DNA of 64,000 nt from CBDFLS01 sp965249185 (GCA_965249185.1 CBDFLS010000002.1:1-64000); one strand, 5' to 3'. Numbered from the stretch's first letter, positions 33,904-43,630 are shown. Notes: generated by a model from the letters alone, not told the origin. Numbers and translations: made by a program.

Positions 33904-34748
33904 GGGTATAGTCCCAAAACAGCCACCTGTGAGAGAATGGTGGCATGGGACGGAAGATTGGGTGCCCTCGATGTCAACACGCCAAGAGCTGGAGCATTCG
34001 GCGAGGTAAGAGTCGTTGTGCAGCCTGCCACTACGGGTGGGTGCCCAGGGCGCTGCCGCTTCGGTTGTCGCCAGGGGAGTGGCGGCGACTGTTGCGCTGG
34101 TTCGTCTTGGGGCAGAGTGCCGAGGTGATTGCCCAGGAGGCCCGCCTGGAGCGAAAGCGAGTCCTGCGCGCCCTGATCGTGGTGCGCCAGGCCATGGTCC
34201 GGGACGTTCCCCATGTCTTCTCCGGCGTGGTGGAGGTCGACGAGACCTACCTGGGAGGTTCCTGGCGCAACAGGCGCCTGGCAAAGCGTGTTCAGGGCAC
34301 GAAGCGGGGCCGTGGAACCACTAAGCAAGCTGTCTTTGGGATCCTGTGTCGAGGTGGCCTGGTGTGGGCGCAAGTGGTACCTAACGTGGAAGCCAAGACG
34401 CTGCTGCCGCTCCTGCACCAACGCGTGCAACGTGGCTCCATCGTCTGCTCGGACACCTTTACCAGCTACACGGGCGTCGCAGCGGGGGGCTACGTCCACC
34501 GGCTTGTGGACCACAGCCAGGCGTTCAGCGATCGGCAAGGGAGCCACGTCAACGGCTTGGAGGGCTTCTGGGGTTATCTCAAGCGGCGTCTGGCAGCCAA
34601 AGGGGGAGTCCGCCGAGAACGGCTGCCCCTCTATCTTGCTGAGTATGTCTGGCGCTACAATCATCGGCGTCTGTTGGGACCAGAACAGGTTAAGACATTG
34701 TTCAAGCTGCTTCAAAGCTAATCCGGTGGCTAAAACGGGACTTTACCC
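33904..34748 (+). mobile_element. IS1595-family insertion sequence, copy 2 (845 bp)
   Basis: Same ends and length as copy 1. Flanks AAAAATTA and TTAATCAA are AT-rich but not a duplication. It differs from copies 1 and 3 at a handful of bases. Confidence 0.85.
33945..34721 (+). CDS. IS1595-family transposase (copy 2)
   Basis: 258 residues with the same zinc ribbon and DDE residues as copy 1. One residue differs: Gly instead of Glu at position 31, just after the second zinc-binding pair (HYGWVP against HYEWVP). All other base differences are silent or outside the gene, so it is intact. Confidence 0.9.
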   Translation: MGRKIGCPRCQHAKSWSIRRGKSRCAACHYGWVPRALPLRLSPGEWRRLLRWFVLGQSAEVIAQEARLERKRVLRALIVVRQAMVRDVPHVFSGVVEVDETYLGGSWRNRRLAKRVQGTKRGRGTTKQAVFGILCRGGLVWAQVVPNVEAKTLLPLLHQRVQRGSIVCSDTFTSYTGVAAGGYVHRLVDHSQAFSDRQGSHVNGLEGFWGYLKRRLAAKGGVRRERLPLYLAEYVWRYNHRRLLGPEQVKTLFKLLQS

Positions 34749-34995
34749 TTAATCAATCCACCGCATCGGATCCTCGCCTCCTTATTCAACTCCATTCAAC
34801 TCCGCCCCGTCCGGGTAAGTCCTCAGAAACGAAGCGCGCGACCATGAATAATGTGAATAGCGCATTCTACTAAATGTCACCTAACATCCTGTATGAGAGT
34901 AGGCCTTTCGAAGCCAGAGCACCCTAGTGGCACTGCATCAGGTCAGACCGCTCGGAAACACCTTAAGGGCTGCACCTGCAATCCGCCGGGATGGC

Positions 34996-35445
34996 TCAAC
35001 GCCTGATGCCCGGGCCCGCGGCCCGCTTCTTCGTCTCGAGACTAACGAAGGTCTCGGTATGCCGGACGCCCTCCACGGTGGCCACCTTCCGGTGGAGGAA
35101 GGCCGCCAGCGCCTCTGAGCTAGCGAGGTTTACCCAGATGAAGATGTCGTAGCTGCCGGTGGTGATGGCCACGTGCTCCGTCTCATCCAGCCGCGCCATG
35201 TGGTCGGCCACAGTCTCCACCCGCGAGGGGTCGATTTGAAGTCCGATAAAAGCGGAGGTGAAGAAACCCAGACTGTTGGGTTCGGCGATAGCCACCACCT
35301 GGATAACGTTTTCCTGGAGCAGTTTGGCCAACCGCCTCCGCACGGTCCCTTCGCTCACGCTCAGCTCGCGAGCCATCTTGGCGTGGGAGGCCCGGCCCTC
35401 GCGCTGCAATATCTCAATGATTTTTCGGTCTAATTCGTCCGTGGC
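34996..35445 (-). CDS. Lrp/AsnC-family transcription regulator
   Basis: At least 149 residues. N-terminal helix-turn-helix (DELDRKIIEILQREGR, then SEGTVRRRL) and a C-terminal RAM/AsnC domain (VAITTGSYDIFIWV). The start is unresolved: homology clearly extends upstream of the TTG at 35409 to about 35445, but no ATG, GTG or TTG occurs in that frame upstream, and a GTG nearby is in another frame. A small frameshift at the 5' end or an unusual start codon is possible. Such regulators sense amino acids or related effectors. Confidence 0.75.
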   Translation of the reverse strand, partial: ATDELDRKIIEILQREGRASHAKMARELSVSEGTVRRRLAKLLQENVIQVVAIAEPNSLGFFTSAFIGLQIDPSRVETVADHMARLDETEHVAITTGSYDIFIWVNLASSEALAAFLHRKVATVEGVRHTETFVSLETKKRAAGPGIRR

Positions 35446-35667
35446 GCCCGCACCTTTCTGGAGAACACGCTTTGAAAAGCGCCCTCCTGCTATTTTCTTT
35501 CACCGTACGCCTAACTCCAACGCAATGTCAATCCGCGAGAAGGCTATTCCGTGAAATGGGAGCCCAATTACGACGGCTTACTACAGCCGCCGCCCATGCG
35601 TGAGGCGATCCAGCTCGGGGCCCTGAGTGGAGTCCGACAACGGACGGTGATGAGCGCAGAGCGGAGG

Positions 35668-35883
35668 TCACCGAGCGGAGCGGCGGTCGCCCCGCGGCTG
35701 AAATATGGAGCCCTTGCCGGGAAGGCCGGCGGGTATGGAGCGACGGTCCCGCTTGATCCCGCCGAGAGGTCGGCGAGTGAGGATGGCGTAAGCGGCAGTC
35801 GCAGCCAATCCAACCGCTACTCTCTTTAGGAAATTCCGGCGGCCCGTGACGCGGAGATCGGGTGTAGAGACTGCTTCGGACAT
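35668..35883 (-). CDS. Small Tat-signal / single-helix protein
   Basis: About 71 residues from ATG 35883. It contains a twin-arginine signal-like start (TGRRNFLKRVAVGLAATAAYAI) and a short basic tail rich in Arg, Gly and Pro, with no folded domain after it. It could be a small membrane-anchored or Tat-exported subunit or a truncated gene. It lies opposite to the complex III operon. The weak ribosome site keeps confidence low. Confidence 0.35.
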   Translation of the reverse strand: MSEAVSTPDLRVTGRRNFLKRVAVGLAATAAYAILTRRPLGGIKRDRRSIPAGLPGKGSIFQPRGDRRSAR

Positions 35884-36249
35884 GGTGCTTCCAGTAGGGG
35901 CAGGGCTCTTGCGGTCCGTCAACTCACGACTGAGCCTATTCTAGCGAGCGCCATCGAAAAATCAAGGGGCATGCCGGCAACCGTCTAAGCAGGTTCGCAG
36001 GCGAGGCGGACTGCTTCATTCCACTCTCCTGGGGCCAAAAGCCACTCCGAAATTCGTAAGTGAAGGTGTTGACACGTCGGGATGGGTGGGGTAGTGTCCA
36101 CGACTGGAAGCCTTGAAAGCTTGTCCTTCGTAATCCGAGCCCGTCCGTTCGTATCTGAGAAAAGCATAAGCTAAAAGGGCTCCTGCTCCAGCCTCTTCCG
36201 CGCCAAGTTAGGTGAGCCCGATCAATCGTGGCCCTTGAGGGATGCAGGC
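35884..36249. other. Upstream region of the complex III operon
   Basis: No convincing gene. It contains the promoter candidate at 36069-36097 and, at 36237-36241, the GAGGG ribosome site of the first operon gene. Confidence 0.5.
36069..36097 (+). promoter_or_regulatory. Promoter candidate for the alternative complex III operon
   Basis: TTGACA (36069-36074), a 17-base spacer and TAGTGT (36092-36097). The -35 box is perfect and the -10 weaker. The leader to the first ATG would be about 150 bases. Confidence 0.4.
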
Positions 36250-36549
36250 ATGGTTGAAGACCCGAGCTACATCACGCACTCCAACTGGGCCGATATCGGC
36301 AACTTGCTTATTTTCATATGGCTGGGGGTCGTGGTGGTAGTGGGCTTCGCGGGGAGCGTCCTGCTTGCCCACGCGGTGATTCCTTCGCTCGCGGCAAGCG
36401 GCGAGCTCCCTGATCCCCGGTTGTTGAAGCTACGGCCTCTGCTATACGGAGGCGCGGGGATGCTGCTGGTGCTCGCGGTCGTGCTCATAGCACTGCTGGT
36501 CCCCCAAGCGGACGTACTTGGAGATATCTACGAGCGCTGGTGGGTATGA
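36250..36549 (+). CDS. Small two-helix membrane protein at the head of the complex III operon
   Basis: 99 residues from ATG 36250, with GAGGG 8 bases upstream. Two hydrophobic helices (about 16-42 and 66-88), with a Pro/Leu-rich loop between them and a Trp-rich end. It lies 73 bp before actA on the same strand. I do not recognise a family; by position it may be an extra membrane subunit of the complex or an electron-transfer partner. Confidence 0.55.
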   Translation: MVEDPSYITHSNWADIGNLLIFIWLGVVVVVGFAGSVLLAHAVIPSLAASGELPDPRLLKLRPLLYGGAGMLLVLAVVLIALLVPQADVLGDIYERWWV

Positions 36550-36622
36550 TGATTCGGTCTTTTGCCGCCGACTTGAGTGGTCCGCGTAGTGAGATCGAGG
36601 GACAACAGGCCGTCACCACTTG

Positions 36623-37264
36623 ATGGGCACTAATAAGACGCTGCTGAAGATCGCTATTCCTCTGGCGGGACTTGCCACCGGCGCGGTAGTCCTTCTGGTG
36701 AGCGTTCTCCTTTTCAATAGCTGGTGGAGCTCGCCTCCGTCCGTATTCGGCTTCTCGGTGCTCAACCTCGGTGCGGGGCCAGAGCAGCCTATCGCCTTCC
36801 CGCACACGGTTCACGTCCAAGAGGTGGGCTTGGACTGCCAGTTCTGCCACCGGACCGTCAGCACCGCGGAGGCGGCGGGGATTCCGGCGGTACAGCAGTG
36901 CCTCTTCTGTCACGACCTCGGGCGCATCGACGGCTCCGAGTTCGACGGCGAAGGCCGCAAGGTCGCGGGCACGGCCAGCGCCGAGATCGTTAAGCTTCAG
37001 GAGGCCTTCTATGGAAGGACGCTGGAGGACGGCACCCGGGAGCCGCCCGAGCCCATCAATTGGGTGCGGGTGCACCGTCTGCCGGACCATGTGCAGTTCA
37101 TACATGAGCCGCACATCCAAGCCGGGTTTGCCTGTTCCACCTGCCACGGAGATGTGGGCACCATGGAGCGGGTCGAGCAGGTGCGAAATCTGAAGATGCG
37201 GGACTGCGTGGACTGCCACCGTGCCAACAACGCACCAACGGACTGCGCCACCTGTCACTACTAG
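36623..37264 (+). CDS. actA: ActA: pentahaem cytochrome c of alternative complex III
   Basis: 213 residues from ATG 36623. One N-terminal membrane helix (about 8-32), then five CxxCH haem sites: CQFCH, CLFCH, CSTCH, CVDCH and CATCH. Extra His residues (HTVHV, HRLPDHVQFIHEPH) can serve as distal ligands. ActA passes electrons from the Fe-S subunit to the monohaem ActE. Five sites match the usual ActA count. Confidence 0.88.
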   Translation: MGTNKTLLKIAIPLAGLATGAVVLLVSVLLFNSWWSSPPSVFGFSVLNLGAGPEQPIAFPHTVHVQEVGLDCQFCHRTVSTAEAAGIPAVQQCLFCHDLGRIDGSEFDGEGRKVAGTASAEIVKLQEAFYGRTLEDGTREPPEPINWVRVHRLPDHVQFIHEPHIQAGFACSTCHGDVGTMERVEQVRNLKMRDCVDCHRANNAPTDCATCHY

Positions 37265-37277
37265 GGATTATTAAAGT

Positions 37278-39497
37278 ATGCCACTGACGCGACGACAGTT
37301 TCTCAAATGGGCGGGCGCCACAGGCGTCGGCGCGGTGGTGTTCAACGGTTGCAACGTGCCCGAGGAGGAGATTCTGGTCCAGAGCCCTCTGCGATTGCCC
37401 GAAGACCTGGTCACCGGACGGGATGCCTTCTACGCCACGACCTATCAGCAAGGCACCGCCAGCGAAGGGCTGCTGGTCAGGGTGATGGAGGGACGCGCCA
37501 AGAAGGTTGAGGGCAACCCGGACCACCCGCTCAACACCGGGAAGCATGGCGCCCGCAGCGAGGCGTTGTTGCAAGCCCTCTATCACCCCGATCGGATCAA
37601 GGCCCCACTGGCACGGGACGGACGCGGCAGGCCGTTCCGCGTCATCACGTGGCCACAGGCCATGGACCGTCTGGCACGCCTTCTCGAGGAGGCGGACCCC
37701 GCATCGGTGTTGTTGGCCACGGGGCCAGTGCGGGGGCAGCTCGCTACGGTGGTCCAGCGTTTCTCCGATGCCTATGGGTCCCGCGTGCTGGGCTTCGAGC
37801 CCCTGGACCAAGCGGTGCTGCGGGAGGCGGTCCGGCGCGTGTTCAGTCAAGAGGCGCTGCCGGATTTCGATCTGGCGAATACGCGCTATCTGCTGAACTT
37901 TGGCGCCGACCTTCTCGGCACCTGGGTGGCGCCCACCCACTTCATGCGCGGCTATGGAGCGTTCCGCCAGGGCGCGGGCCGGCCCAGAGGCTACTTTGTG
38001 CAGGTGGACCCGCGTTTCTCCTTGACCACGGCCAACGCGGACGAGTGGGTGCACGTGAAGCCCGGGACCGAGGGGCTGCTCGCGCTCAGCCTCGCCCAGG
38101 TCATTATCAGCGAGCGTTTGGGGGACAACGCCGCTGCCAGGGCGCTCACCGCGGGCCAGGGGGCCAGGTACTTGGAGCGGTTCAGTCCGAATGTTATCGC
38201 CTCCGACACTGGCGTCCCGGCGCCGAAAATCGTGGAACTGGCCCGCGCCTTTGCGCGCAACCGCCCAAGCCTTGCCATAGCAGGAGGGTCCTCAGCCGCC
38301 CATACCAATGGGCTCTTCAACCTGATGGCGGTCTACTCGCTGAACTACCTGACCGGCAGCGTCAACCAGCCCGGCGGACTGCTGTTCAACCCGACCCGCC
38401 TGCTCTCCCAGATAGTGGCCTCTCCTCTAAAGGACTGGACCAAAGCGGTGGAGGAGATGAGTGGAGGCGATATCAGCGTGTTGATGACTCGGGAGGCGAA
38501 TCTGGTCCACGGTCTGCCCACCGGCCTCAAAGTGGCGGACGCCTTGGATAAGGTGAAGACGATCGTCAGCTTCTCCAGCTTCCTCGACGAGACCACGGCG
38601 AAAGCGGACCTGGTGCTGCCTGGCCACACGCCGCTTGAGGAATGGGGCAGCGATACGCCGGACCCCGGCCCGGGCTACGCGGTGTCTGGCCTTCAACAGC
38701 CGGTAGTGAACCCGTTCGTAGACACGGTGGCCTTCGGCGATGTGCTGCTGGCGACGGCCCGGCAATTGGGCTTGAACGGGCAGTTGCCTTGGGAGAATGT
38801 GCGAGAGGCGCTCCGCGACTCTGCCCGCGAGCTGCATGGAGCCAGCCGTGGGTCTGTCCGGGGAGGCGCCTTCGAGGAGTTCTGGCACGTCCTGCTGCAG
38901 CGAGGCGGTTGGTGGGACCAGACGGAGACCGCCCCAAATGAAGCGCCCACGCCACCGCCTCTGCCTCAGACAAAGGTGCAGCCGCGGTTCAGCGGCCGGC
39001 CGGACCAGTACCCCTTTCACCTTATTCCTTTCGAGGCGCAAGCTATCGGAGCGGGCCAGCACGCTCACCTTCCCTGGCTACAGGCCACCCCGGACCCAAT
39101 GACTACGATCACATGGCAGAGCTGGGTCGAGGTGAACCCCCAGATGGCCCAGAGGCTGGGCCTTCGCGACGAGGACGTAGTGGCGGTAGAATCTCCCAAC
39201 GGTCGGAGCATCCAGGTGCCGGTCTACATCAACCCGGCCACGGCGCCCTCCACGGTGAGTGTGCCCTTCGGCCAAGGCCATACGCAGCTCTCCACCTACG
39301 CGGCCAACCGGGGCGCCAACCCATTCCATATCCTGGACCTGGCTGAGGACGTGGAGACGGGCTCTCTAGCCTGGGCCGCTACCCGTGTGCGGCTGGTGAA
39401 GACCGGTAAGCGGTTGAAGATTCCCAAGTTCGAAGGGACGGTGCCCGCCATACAGGCGCCGGACGACAAGATCATCCAAGTGACGCGTCAGCGGTAA
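37278..39497 (+). CDS. actB: ActB1: molybdopterin-oxidoreductase-like subunit of alternative complex III
   Basis: 739 residues. Tat-type start (TRRQFLKWAG). The body follows the DMSO-reductase fold (DHPLNTGKHGARSEALLQ, FGADLLGTW, GGSSAAHTNG, VLPGHTPLEEWG), but there is no Cys or Ser ligand region for Mo, as in ActB, which carries no Mo cofactor. The Fe-S half found fused in many ActB proteins is encoded separately 44 bp downstream. Forms the periplasmic head of the complex. Confidence 0.87.
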   Translation: MPLTRRQFLKWAGATGVGAVVFNGCNVPEEEILVQSPLRLPEDLVTGRDAFYATTYQQGTASEGLLVRVMEGRAKKVEGNPDHPLNTGKHGARSEALLQALYHPDRIKAPLARDGRGRPFRVITWPQAMDRLARLLEEADPASVLLATGPVRGQLATVVQRFSDAYGSRVLGFEPLDQAVLREAVRRVFSQEALPDFDLANTRYLLNFGADLLGTWVAPTHFMRGYGAFRQGAGRPRGYFVQVDPRFSLTTANADEWVHVKPGTEGLLALSLAQVIISERLGDNAAARALTAGQGARYLERFSPNVIASDTGVPAPKIVELARAFARNRPSLAIAGGSSAAHTNGLFNLMAVYSLNYLTGSVNQPGGLLFNPTRLLSQIVASPLKDWTKAVEEMSGGDISVLMTREANLVHGLPTGLKVADALDKVKTIVSFSSFLDETTAKADLVLPGHTPLEEWGSDTPDPGPGYAVSGLQQPVVNPFVDTVAFGDVLLATARQLGLNGQLPWENVREALRDSARELHGASRGSVRGGAFEEFWHVLLQRGGWWDQTETAPNEAPTPPPLPQTKVQPRFSGRPDQYPFHLIPFEAQAIGAGQHAHLPWLQATPDPMTTITWQSWVEVNPQMAQRLGLRDEDVVAVESPNGRSIQVPVYINPATAPSTVSVPFGQGHTQLSTYAANRGANPFHILDLAEDVETGSLAWAATRVRLVKTGKRLKIPKFEGTVPAIQAPDDKIIQVTRQR

Positions 39498-39541
39498 GAC
39501 GGCCCGGAAAGAGCGATACGACCGGGAGGAGAGCGATCTTC

Positions 39542-40264
39542 ATGGCAACAAAGCAACTGGCCCCTTCGCAGGCACGTACGGCCCACAAATGGTCCATGGT
39601 AGTGGACTTGGACCGCTGCACCGGCTGCCAGGCCTGTGTGGTGGCGTGTCAGTCGGAGAACAACATCCCCATCAACGATGAGGACCAATTCCTCCAGCAC
39701 CGGGCCATCGAGTGGATCCGCATCGAGCGCTACTGGGAGGGCGAGTTCCCCAATGTGAAGGCGCGATTCATCCCCATGATGTGCCAGCACTGCGAGAACG
39801 CGCCGTGCGAGCCGGTGTGTCCTGTCTACGCCACGTATCACAACAACGAGGGGTTGAATGTCCAGGTGTACAACAGGTGTATCGGCACCCGGTACTGCGC
39901 CAACAACTGTCCCTACCACATGCGGTTCTTCAACTACTGGGAGCCGGTATGGCCTGAGGAGCTCCGGAACCAGCTGAACCCCGATGTCACGGTCCGGAGC
40001 CGCGGGATCATGGAGAAGTGCACCTTCTGCGTGCAGCGTATCCGTCGCGCCACCCAGGGTCAGGAGGAGGTGAAGGATGGCGCCTTCGCTCCCGCGTGTG
40101 TCCAGGCCTGCCCCACCGACGCGCTGGTTTTCGGCGACGTGAACAACAAAAAGAGTAAAGTGGCCACCCTCACCCAGGACAAGCGGAGCTATCAGGTGAT
40201 GAAACAGTTGGGCACGGACCCCAATGTGGTGTACCTGAAGAAGGTGGACCCGAATGCCGGGTAA
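39542..40264 (+). CDS. ActB2: four-cluster ferredoxin-type subunit of alternative complex III
   Basis: 240 residues. Cys motifs CTGCQACVVAC, CQHCENAPCEPVC, CIGTRYCANNC and CTFC...ACVQAC fit the NrfC/PsrB-type arrangement for up to four Fe-S clusters. It is the split-off C-terminal half of ActB and wires the quinol site to the ActA haems. It overlaps the next gene by 11 bp. Confidence 0.87.
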   Translation: MATKQLAPSQARTAHKWSMVVDLDRCTGCQACVVACQSENNIPINDEDQFLQHRAIEWIRIERYWEGEFPNVKARFIPMMCQHCENAPCEPVCPVYATYHNNEGLNVQVYNRCIGTRYCANNCPYHMRFFNYWEPVWPEELRNQLNPDVTVRSRGIMEKCTFCVQRIRRATQGQEEVKDGAFAPACVQACPTDALVFGDVNNKKSKVATLTQDKRSYQVMKQLGTDPNVVYLKKVDPNAG

Positions 40265-41627
40265 CCACAGCGACTCAGGGCAACTGGGGGGGCTCTCCCA
40301 GCAAGAGATGGCGAGGGATGTTCTGGAGCGCTTCCAGGAGATCGGCTCCCGCTTCTGGGGCTGGGTGGCCGTGCTGGTCATCCTCACCCTGCTGGGCGTG
40401 GTGGGTTTTCTGATTCGCTTGGCCGACGGGTTCGACGATCGGGCCGCATGGGGCTACTACACAGCGACGCTCATCTTCCTGATGACAACTTTCGTGGCGG
40501 CGCCCATCGTGGCGGCGGGACTGCGGCTCATCAAGGGCCACTGGCGGCGCTCCATGACCCGGTCCGCCGAGCTTCACGGCCTGGCGGGCATGCTGGGCCT
40601 GCTGATGCTCTTCCCCGCGCTGGCGGCCCTACCACCCCTCCAGGGACGGAACAATATCTGGTTCGACTGGCCGCAATTCGTGCCCATCGGCTGGGACTCC
40701 ATCGCCGTCATGTCGCTGGCGGTCTGCGGAGTGGTCTTCCTATGGGCCCTGGCCCTGCCCGACCTGGCGGCGGCCCGGGACCACCTGCCTCCGACCGGAC
40801 GGCAGCGCGTTATTCGATGGCTGTCGCTCGGCTGGCAGGGGGAGAGCAGACAGTGGCGGGTCCAGCGCATGGGAGTGCTCACGCTGGGCGCCTTCTACAT
40901 GCTGTTATTCGTCATTGTGCAGGTGCTGCTCGCCTCCGACCTTGCCGCCGGCCTGCTCCCCGGGTGGAAGGACCCCATCTTCCCCACTTACCAGATCATG
41001 GGCGGGCTCCAGGGCGCCGCCGCGATCACGCTGGTGACCATGCTCATCCTCCGCTCGGCGGGCGGCTATCGCCGCTACCTGGGTGAGGACCAGTTCTGGG
41101 GCCTGAGCAAACCGCTCCTGGCCTTCTCGCTCCTGTGGTTCTACTTCTGGTGGTCCGGCTTCATCATCCTCTGGTTCGGACGTCAGCCAACGGAGCTGGC
41201 CTTGCTGAGACTGATGATGTTCGAGACGTACCGGTTCCCGTTCCTCATGGCCTTTTTCCTGAACTTCCTGCTGCCGCTGCTGGCGCTCATGTGGAACCCG
41301 GTGCGCCGGAGCGTGTGGGGCCCGGCGGTAGTGGCGGTGGGCATCCTGGTGGGGACGTTCTTCAACCAAATTCGCACCTACGTGGCGGCCTTCTCCGTGG
41401 AGGACCCGACGGCCCACGTGCTGGAGACGTTGCCGGCCTCCCAGATGCCCGAGGCGCCGGACATCTTGATTATGATTGGGGCCATCTCCGGCGCCGCGTT
41501 GCTGTTCCTGCTGGTGAGCAAGCTAGTCCCGCCCATCTCGATATGGGAGGTGGGCGAAGGGTTGCGGGTAAGCCGAGTGCGCCGGTTCCTGGGACGAGAG
41601 GTCCGAGTCATCGGTAAGGCCAATTAG
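40254..41627 (+). CDS. Polytopic NrfD/ActF-like membrane subunit
   Basis: 457 residues, about ten hydrophobic helices. It shares the general layout of ActC (a helix bundle with G-H-W-R-R-S-M-T-R-S-A-E after helix 3, later W-Y-F-W-W-S-G-F-I-I-L-W) but is clearly diverged. In alternative complex III two such subunits, ActC and ActF, sit side by side; by pattern this is the ActF counterpart, although it is encoded before actC rather than after actE. Confidence 0.7.
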   Translation: MPGNHSDSGQLGGLSQQEMARDVLERFQEIGSRFWGWVAVLVILTLLGVVGFLIRLADGFDDRAAWGYYTATLIFLMTTFVAAPIVAAGLRLIKGHWRRSMTRSAELHGLAGMLGLLMLFPALAALPPLQGRNNIWFDWPQFVPIGWDSIAVMSLAVCGVVFLWALALPDLAAARDHLPPTGRQRVIRWLSLGWQGESRQWRVQRMGVLTLGAFYMLLFVIVQVLLASDLAAGLLPGWKDPIFPTYQIMGGLQGAAAITLVTMLILRSAGGYRRYLGEDQFWGLSKPLLAFSLLWFYFWWSGFIILWFGRQPTELALLRLMMFETYRFPFLMAFFLNFLLPLLALMWNPVRRSVWGPAVVAVGILVGTFFNQIRTYVAAFSVEDPTAHVLETLPASQMPEAPDILIMIGAISGAALLFLLVSKLVPPISIWEVGEGLRVSRVRRFLGREVRVIGKAN

Positions 41628-41669
41628 TGGACTGTGACCGAGCCGCGAGAACGGAGAGGCGAGAGCTAG

Positions 41670-43043
41670 ATGTACGACCGTAGAGCGCTGACAGACGAGC
41701 AGATCAACCGGGAGCTCCTGGGGACGGTGCTGACCACCCCCCTCTGGTGGTTCCTGCTGCTCGGCGCCTTGGGGTTGGTCGTGGCGGGAGCGGGCAGCGC
41801 CTTCGGCTTCATGATCAACCAGGGGCTGGGCGTCACGGGCCTCAATCGGCCGGTCTTCTGGGGCTTCTTCATCACCAACTTCGTCTTTTGGGTCGGGATC
41901 AGCCACGCGGGGGTCATGATATCGGCCATCCTACGGCTGAGCCAGGCCGAATGGCGCCGGCCAATGACCCGGGCGGCGGAGACGATGACGGTCTTCGCCC
42001 TGATGACTGCCGCCCTCCATCCGGTCATCCACAGCGGGCGTCCGTGGCGCACCCTTTACTGGGTGTTCCCCTACGACTTCAGCCGGGGCATCTGGCCCGA
42101 TATCCGTTCGCCCCTGGTCTGGGACCCCAGCGCCATCTTCACCTATCTGACCGGGAGCATCTTGTTCGTCTTCGTAGCGCTGATCCCGGACCTGGCGGTC
42201 ATCCGGGACCGGACTACCGGGTTGCGCCACGCCATATACGGCGCGCTGTCGCTGGGCTGGCACGGCAATCCGCGTCAGTGGCGGCTGCAGGCGATAGCGG
42301 GCATCCTCCTCTCGGCCCTGATCTTGCCGGTCTTCGTCTCCGTCCACAGCATCGTGTCCTGGGACTTCGCCGTGAGCCTGGTGCCCGCCTGGCACGTGAC
42401 CGTCTTCGCGCCGTACTTTGTCATCGGCGCCGTCCACTCGGGGGTGGCCGCCGTGGTCACGCTCATGGTGATCATGCGCAAGCTGTTCCATTGGGAGAAC
42501 TATATTTGGGAGGAGCATTTCGATGCCATTGGACGGCTCCTCGTAGTTATCGGTCTGGCATGGTTCTTCTTCTTCTGGATAGACGTGATCTATGCATTCT
42601 GGACACGGGAGACCCAGGAGCTGGAGGTCTTGCATCTTCGGATGTTCGTGCCGCCATGGAGCTGGTGGTTCCTGACCTTCGTGATCACAGCCTTCATTAT
42701 CCCCGTGCCGTTATGGATGTTCCGGCGGGTGCGGCGCAGCTTTACGCTGATGCTGCTCACCTCCATATCGGTCAACATCGGCATGTGGATAGAGCGGTTC
42801 CTTATCATCGTGCCGGGACTCGCCCGCAAGGGGCCGCTGGCCTTCGACTACGCCTCCTACCGGCCCAGTGCAGTGGAGATCACCATCGTGGCCGGCTCCT
42901 TCGCCATGGTGGCGTTTATGCTGCTGCTCTTCGCCAAGTTCTTCCCCCTGATTCCCCTGTGGGAGCAGAAGGAGGGGCAGATCCTGAAGGACGAGGTGAT
43001 GATGGGCAGCACGCGGGTGCCCGCGATCGTGAAGGAGGACTGA
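41670..43043 (+). CDS. actC: ActC: NrfD/PsrC-type quinol-binding membrane subunit
   Basis: 457 residues, ten hydrophobic helices. It has the typical ActC/NrfD stretch (FVFWVGISHAGVMISAILRL, then QAEWRRPMTRAAETMTVFA) with the His and acidic residues near the quinol pocket, and a C-terminal R-x-W-I-E-R-F-like helix (IGMWIERFLIIVPGLARK). It is the quinol-oxidising subunit facing the Fe-S head. RBS GAGAGGCGAGAG upstream. Confidence 0.87.
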   Translation: MYDRRALTDEQINRELLGTVLTTPLWWFLLLGALGLVVAGAGSAFGFMINQGLGVTGLNRPVFWGFFITNFVFWVGISHAGVMISAILRLSQAEWRRPMTRAAETMTVFALMTAALHPVIHSGRPWRTLYWVFPYDFSRGIWPDIRSPLVWDPSAIFTYLTGSILFVFVALIPDLAVIRDRTTGLRHAIYGALSLGWHGNPRQWRLQAIAGILLSALILPVFVSVHSIVSWDFAVSLVPAWHVTVFAPYFVIGAVHSGVAAVVTLMVIMRKLFHWENYIWEEHFDAIGRLLVVIGLAWFFFFWIDVIYAFWTRETQELEVLHLRMFVPPWSWWFLTFVITAFIIPVPLWMFRRVRRSFTLMLLTSISVNIGMWIERFLIIVPGLARKGPLAFDYASYRPSAVEITIVAGSFAMVAFMLLLFAKFFPLIPLWEQKEGQILKDEVMMGSTRVPAIVKED

Positions 43044-43087
43044 CGTGCCCGCTTTACAGGAAAAATTGAGCCAGGTGAGGTGAGACG

Positions 43088-43606
43088 ATGTCAATACGGC
43101 GACTCTTGGGCCTGTTCCAAGACCCCGAGCGGGTGGTCGATGCCACGACCAAGCTGAAGGAGGACGGGTTCTCAGCCGAGGACCTGGACATCTACTCCGG
43201 GAGCCCCTATCCGGAGGGCTCCTTTGGCGAGCACGTGGCGGGGCACCGGCTCTATGTGTTCCCCATCATTGGGGCGATTTGCGGGTTCACCGTGGCTATT
43301 CTGATAACGGCGGGCACTCAGATCTCCTACCCCCTGATCACCGGGGGCAAGCCCATTCTCAGCATACCGCCCATGACGATCATCACCTACGAGGGAACGA
43401 TGCTAGGAGCGCTGATCTTTACGGTGCTGGGCATCCTGTTCGAATCGCGTTTGCCCAAGCGGAAGCTCGGCCTCTACGACCCCCGCATCACTGAAGGGTA
43501 CGTGGGGCTGCTGGTGTCCTGTCCGGAGGAGCGGGTAAGTCAGGCGGAGCAGACGATGCGGGACGCCGGCGCCGAAGATGTTCAGCGCGATTCGGAAGAG
43601 AGCTAG
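43088..43606 (+). CDS. actD: ActD: DUF3341 subunit of alternative complex III
   Basis: 172 residues. An N-terminal soluble domain (LFQDPERVVDATTKLKEDGF, DIYSGSPYPEG) precedes two membrane helices (about 57-80 and 98-120) and a short ferredoxin-like tail. This is the DUF3341 pattern of ActD, a structural subunit linking the membrane part and the periplasmic head. Placed between actC and actE as in most such operons. Confidence 0.87.
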   Translation: MSIRRLLGLFQDPERVVDATTKLKEDGFSAEDLDIYSGSPYPEGSFGEHVAGHRLYVFPIIGAICGFTVAILITAGTQISYPLITGGKPILSIPPMTIITYEGTMLGALIFTVLGILFESRLPKRKLGLYDPRITEGYVGLLVSCPEERVSQAEQTMRDAGAEDVQRDSEES

Positions 43607-43630
43607 CGAGGCCGGTCAGAAGAGGCGTAC

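Noticed and set aside
35985..36167. 60-codon minus-strand frame upstream of the complex III operon
   Set aside because: No ribosome site, no hydrophobic or domain pattern, and it covers the promoter candidate.
36485..38054. Long minus-strand frames opposite actA and actB
   Set aside because: Antisense shadows of well-supported genes with haem-binding and Tat motifs on the plus strand.
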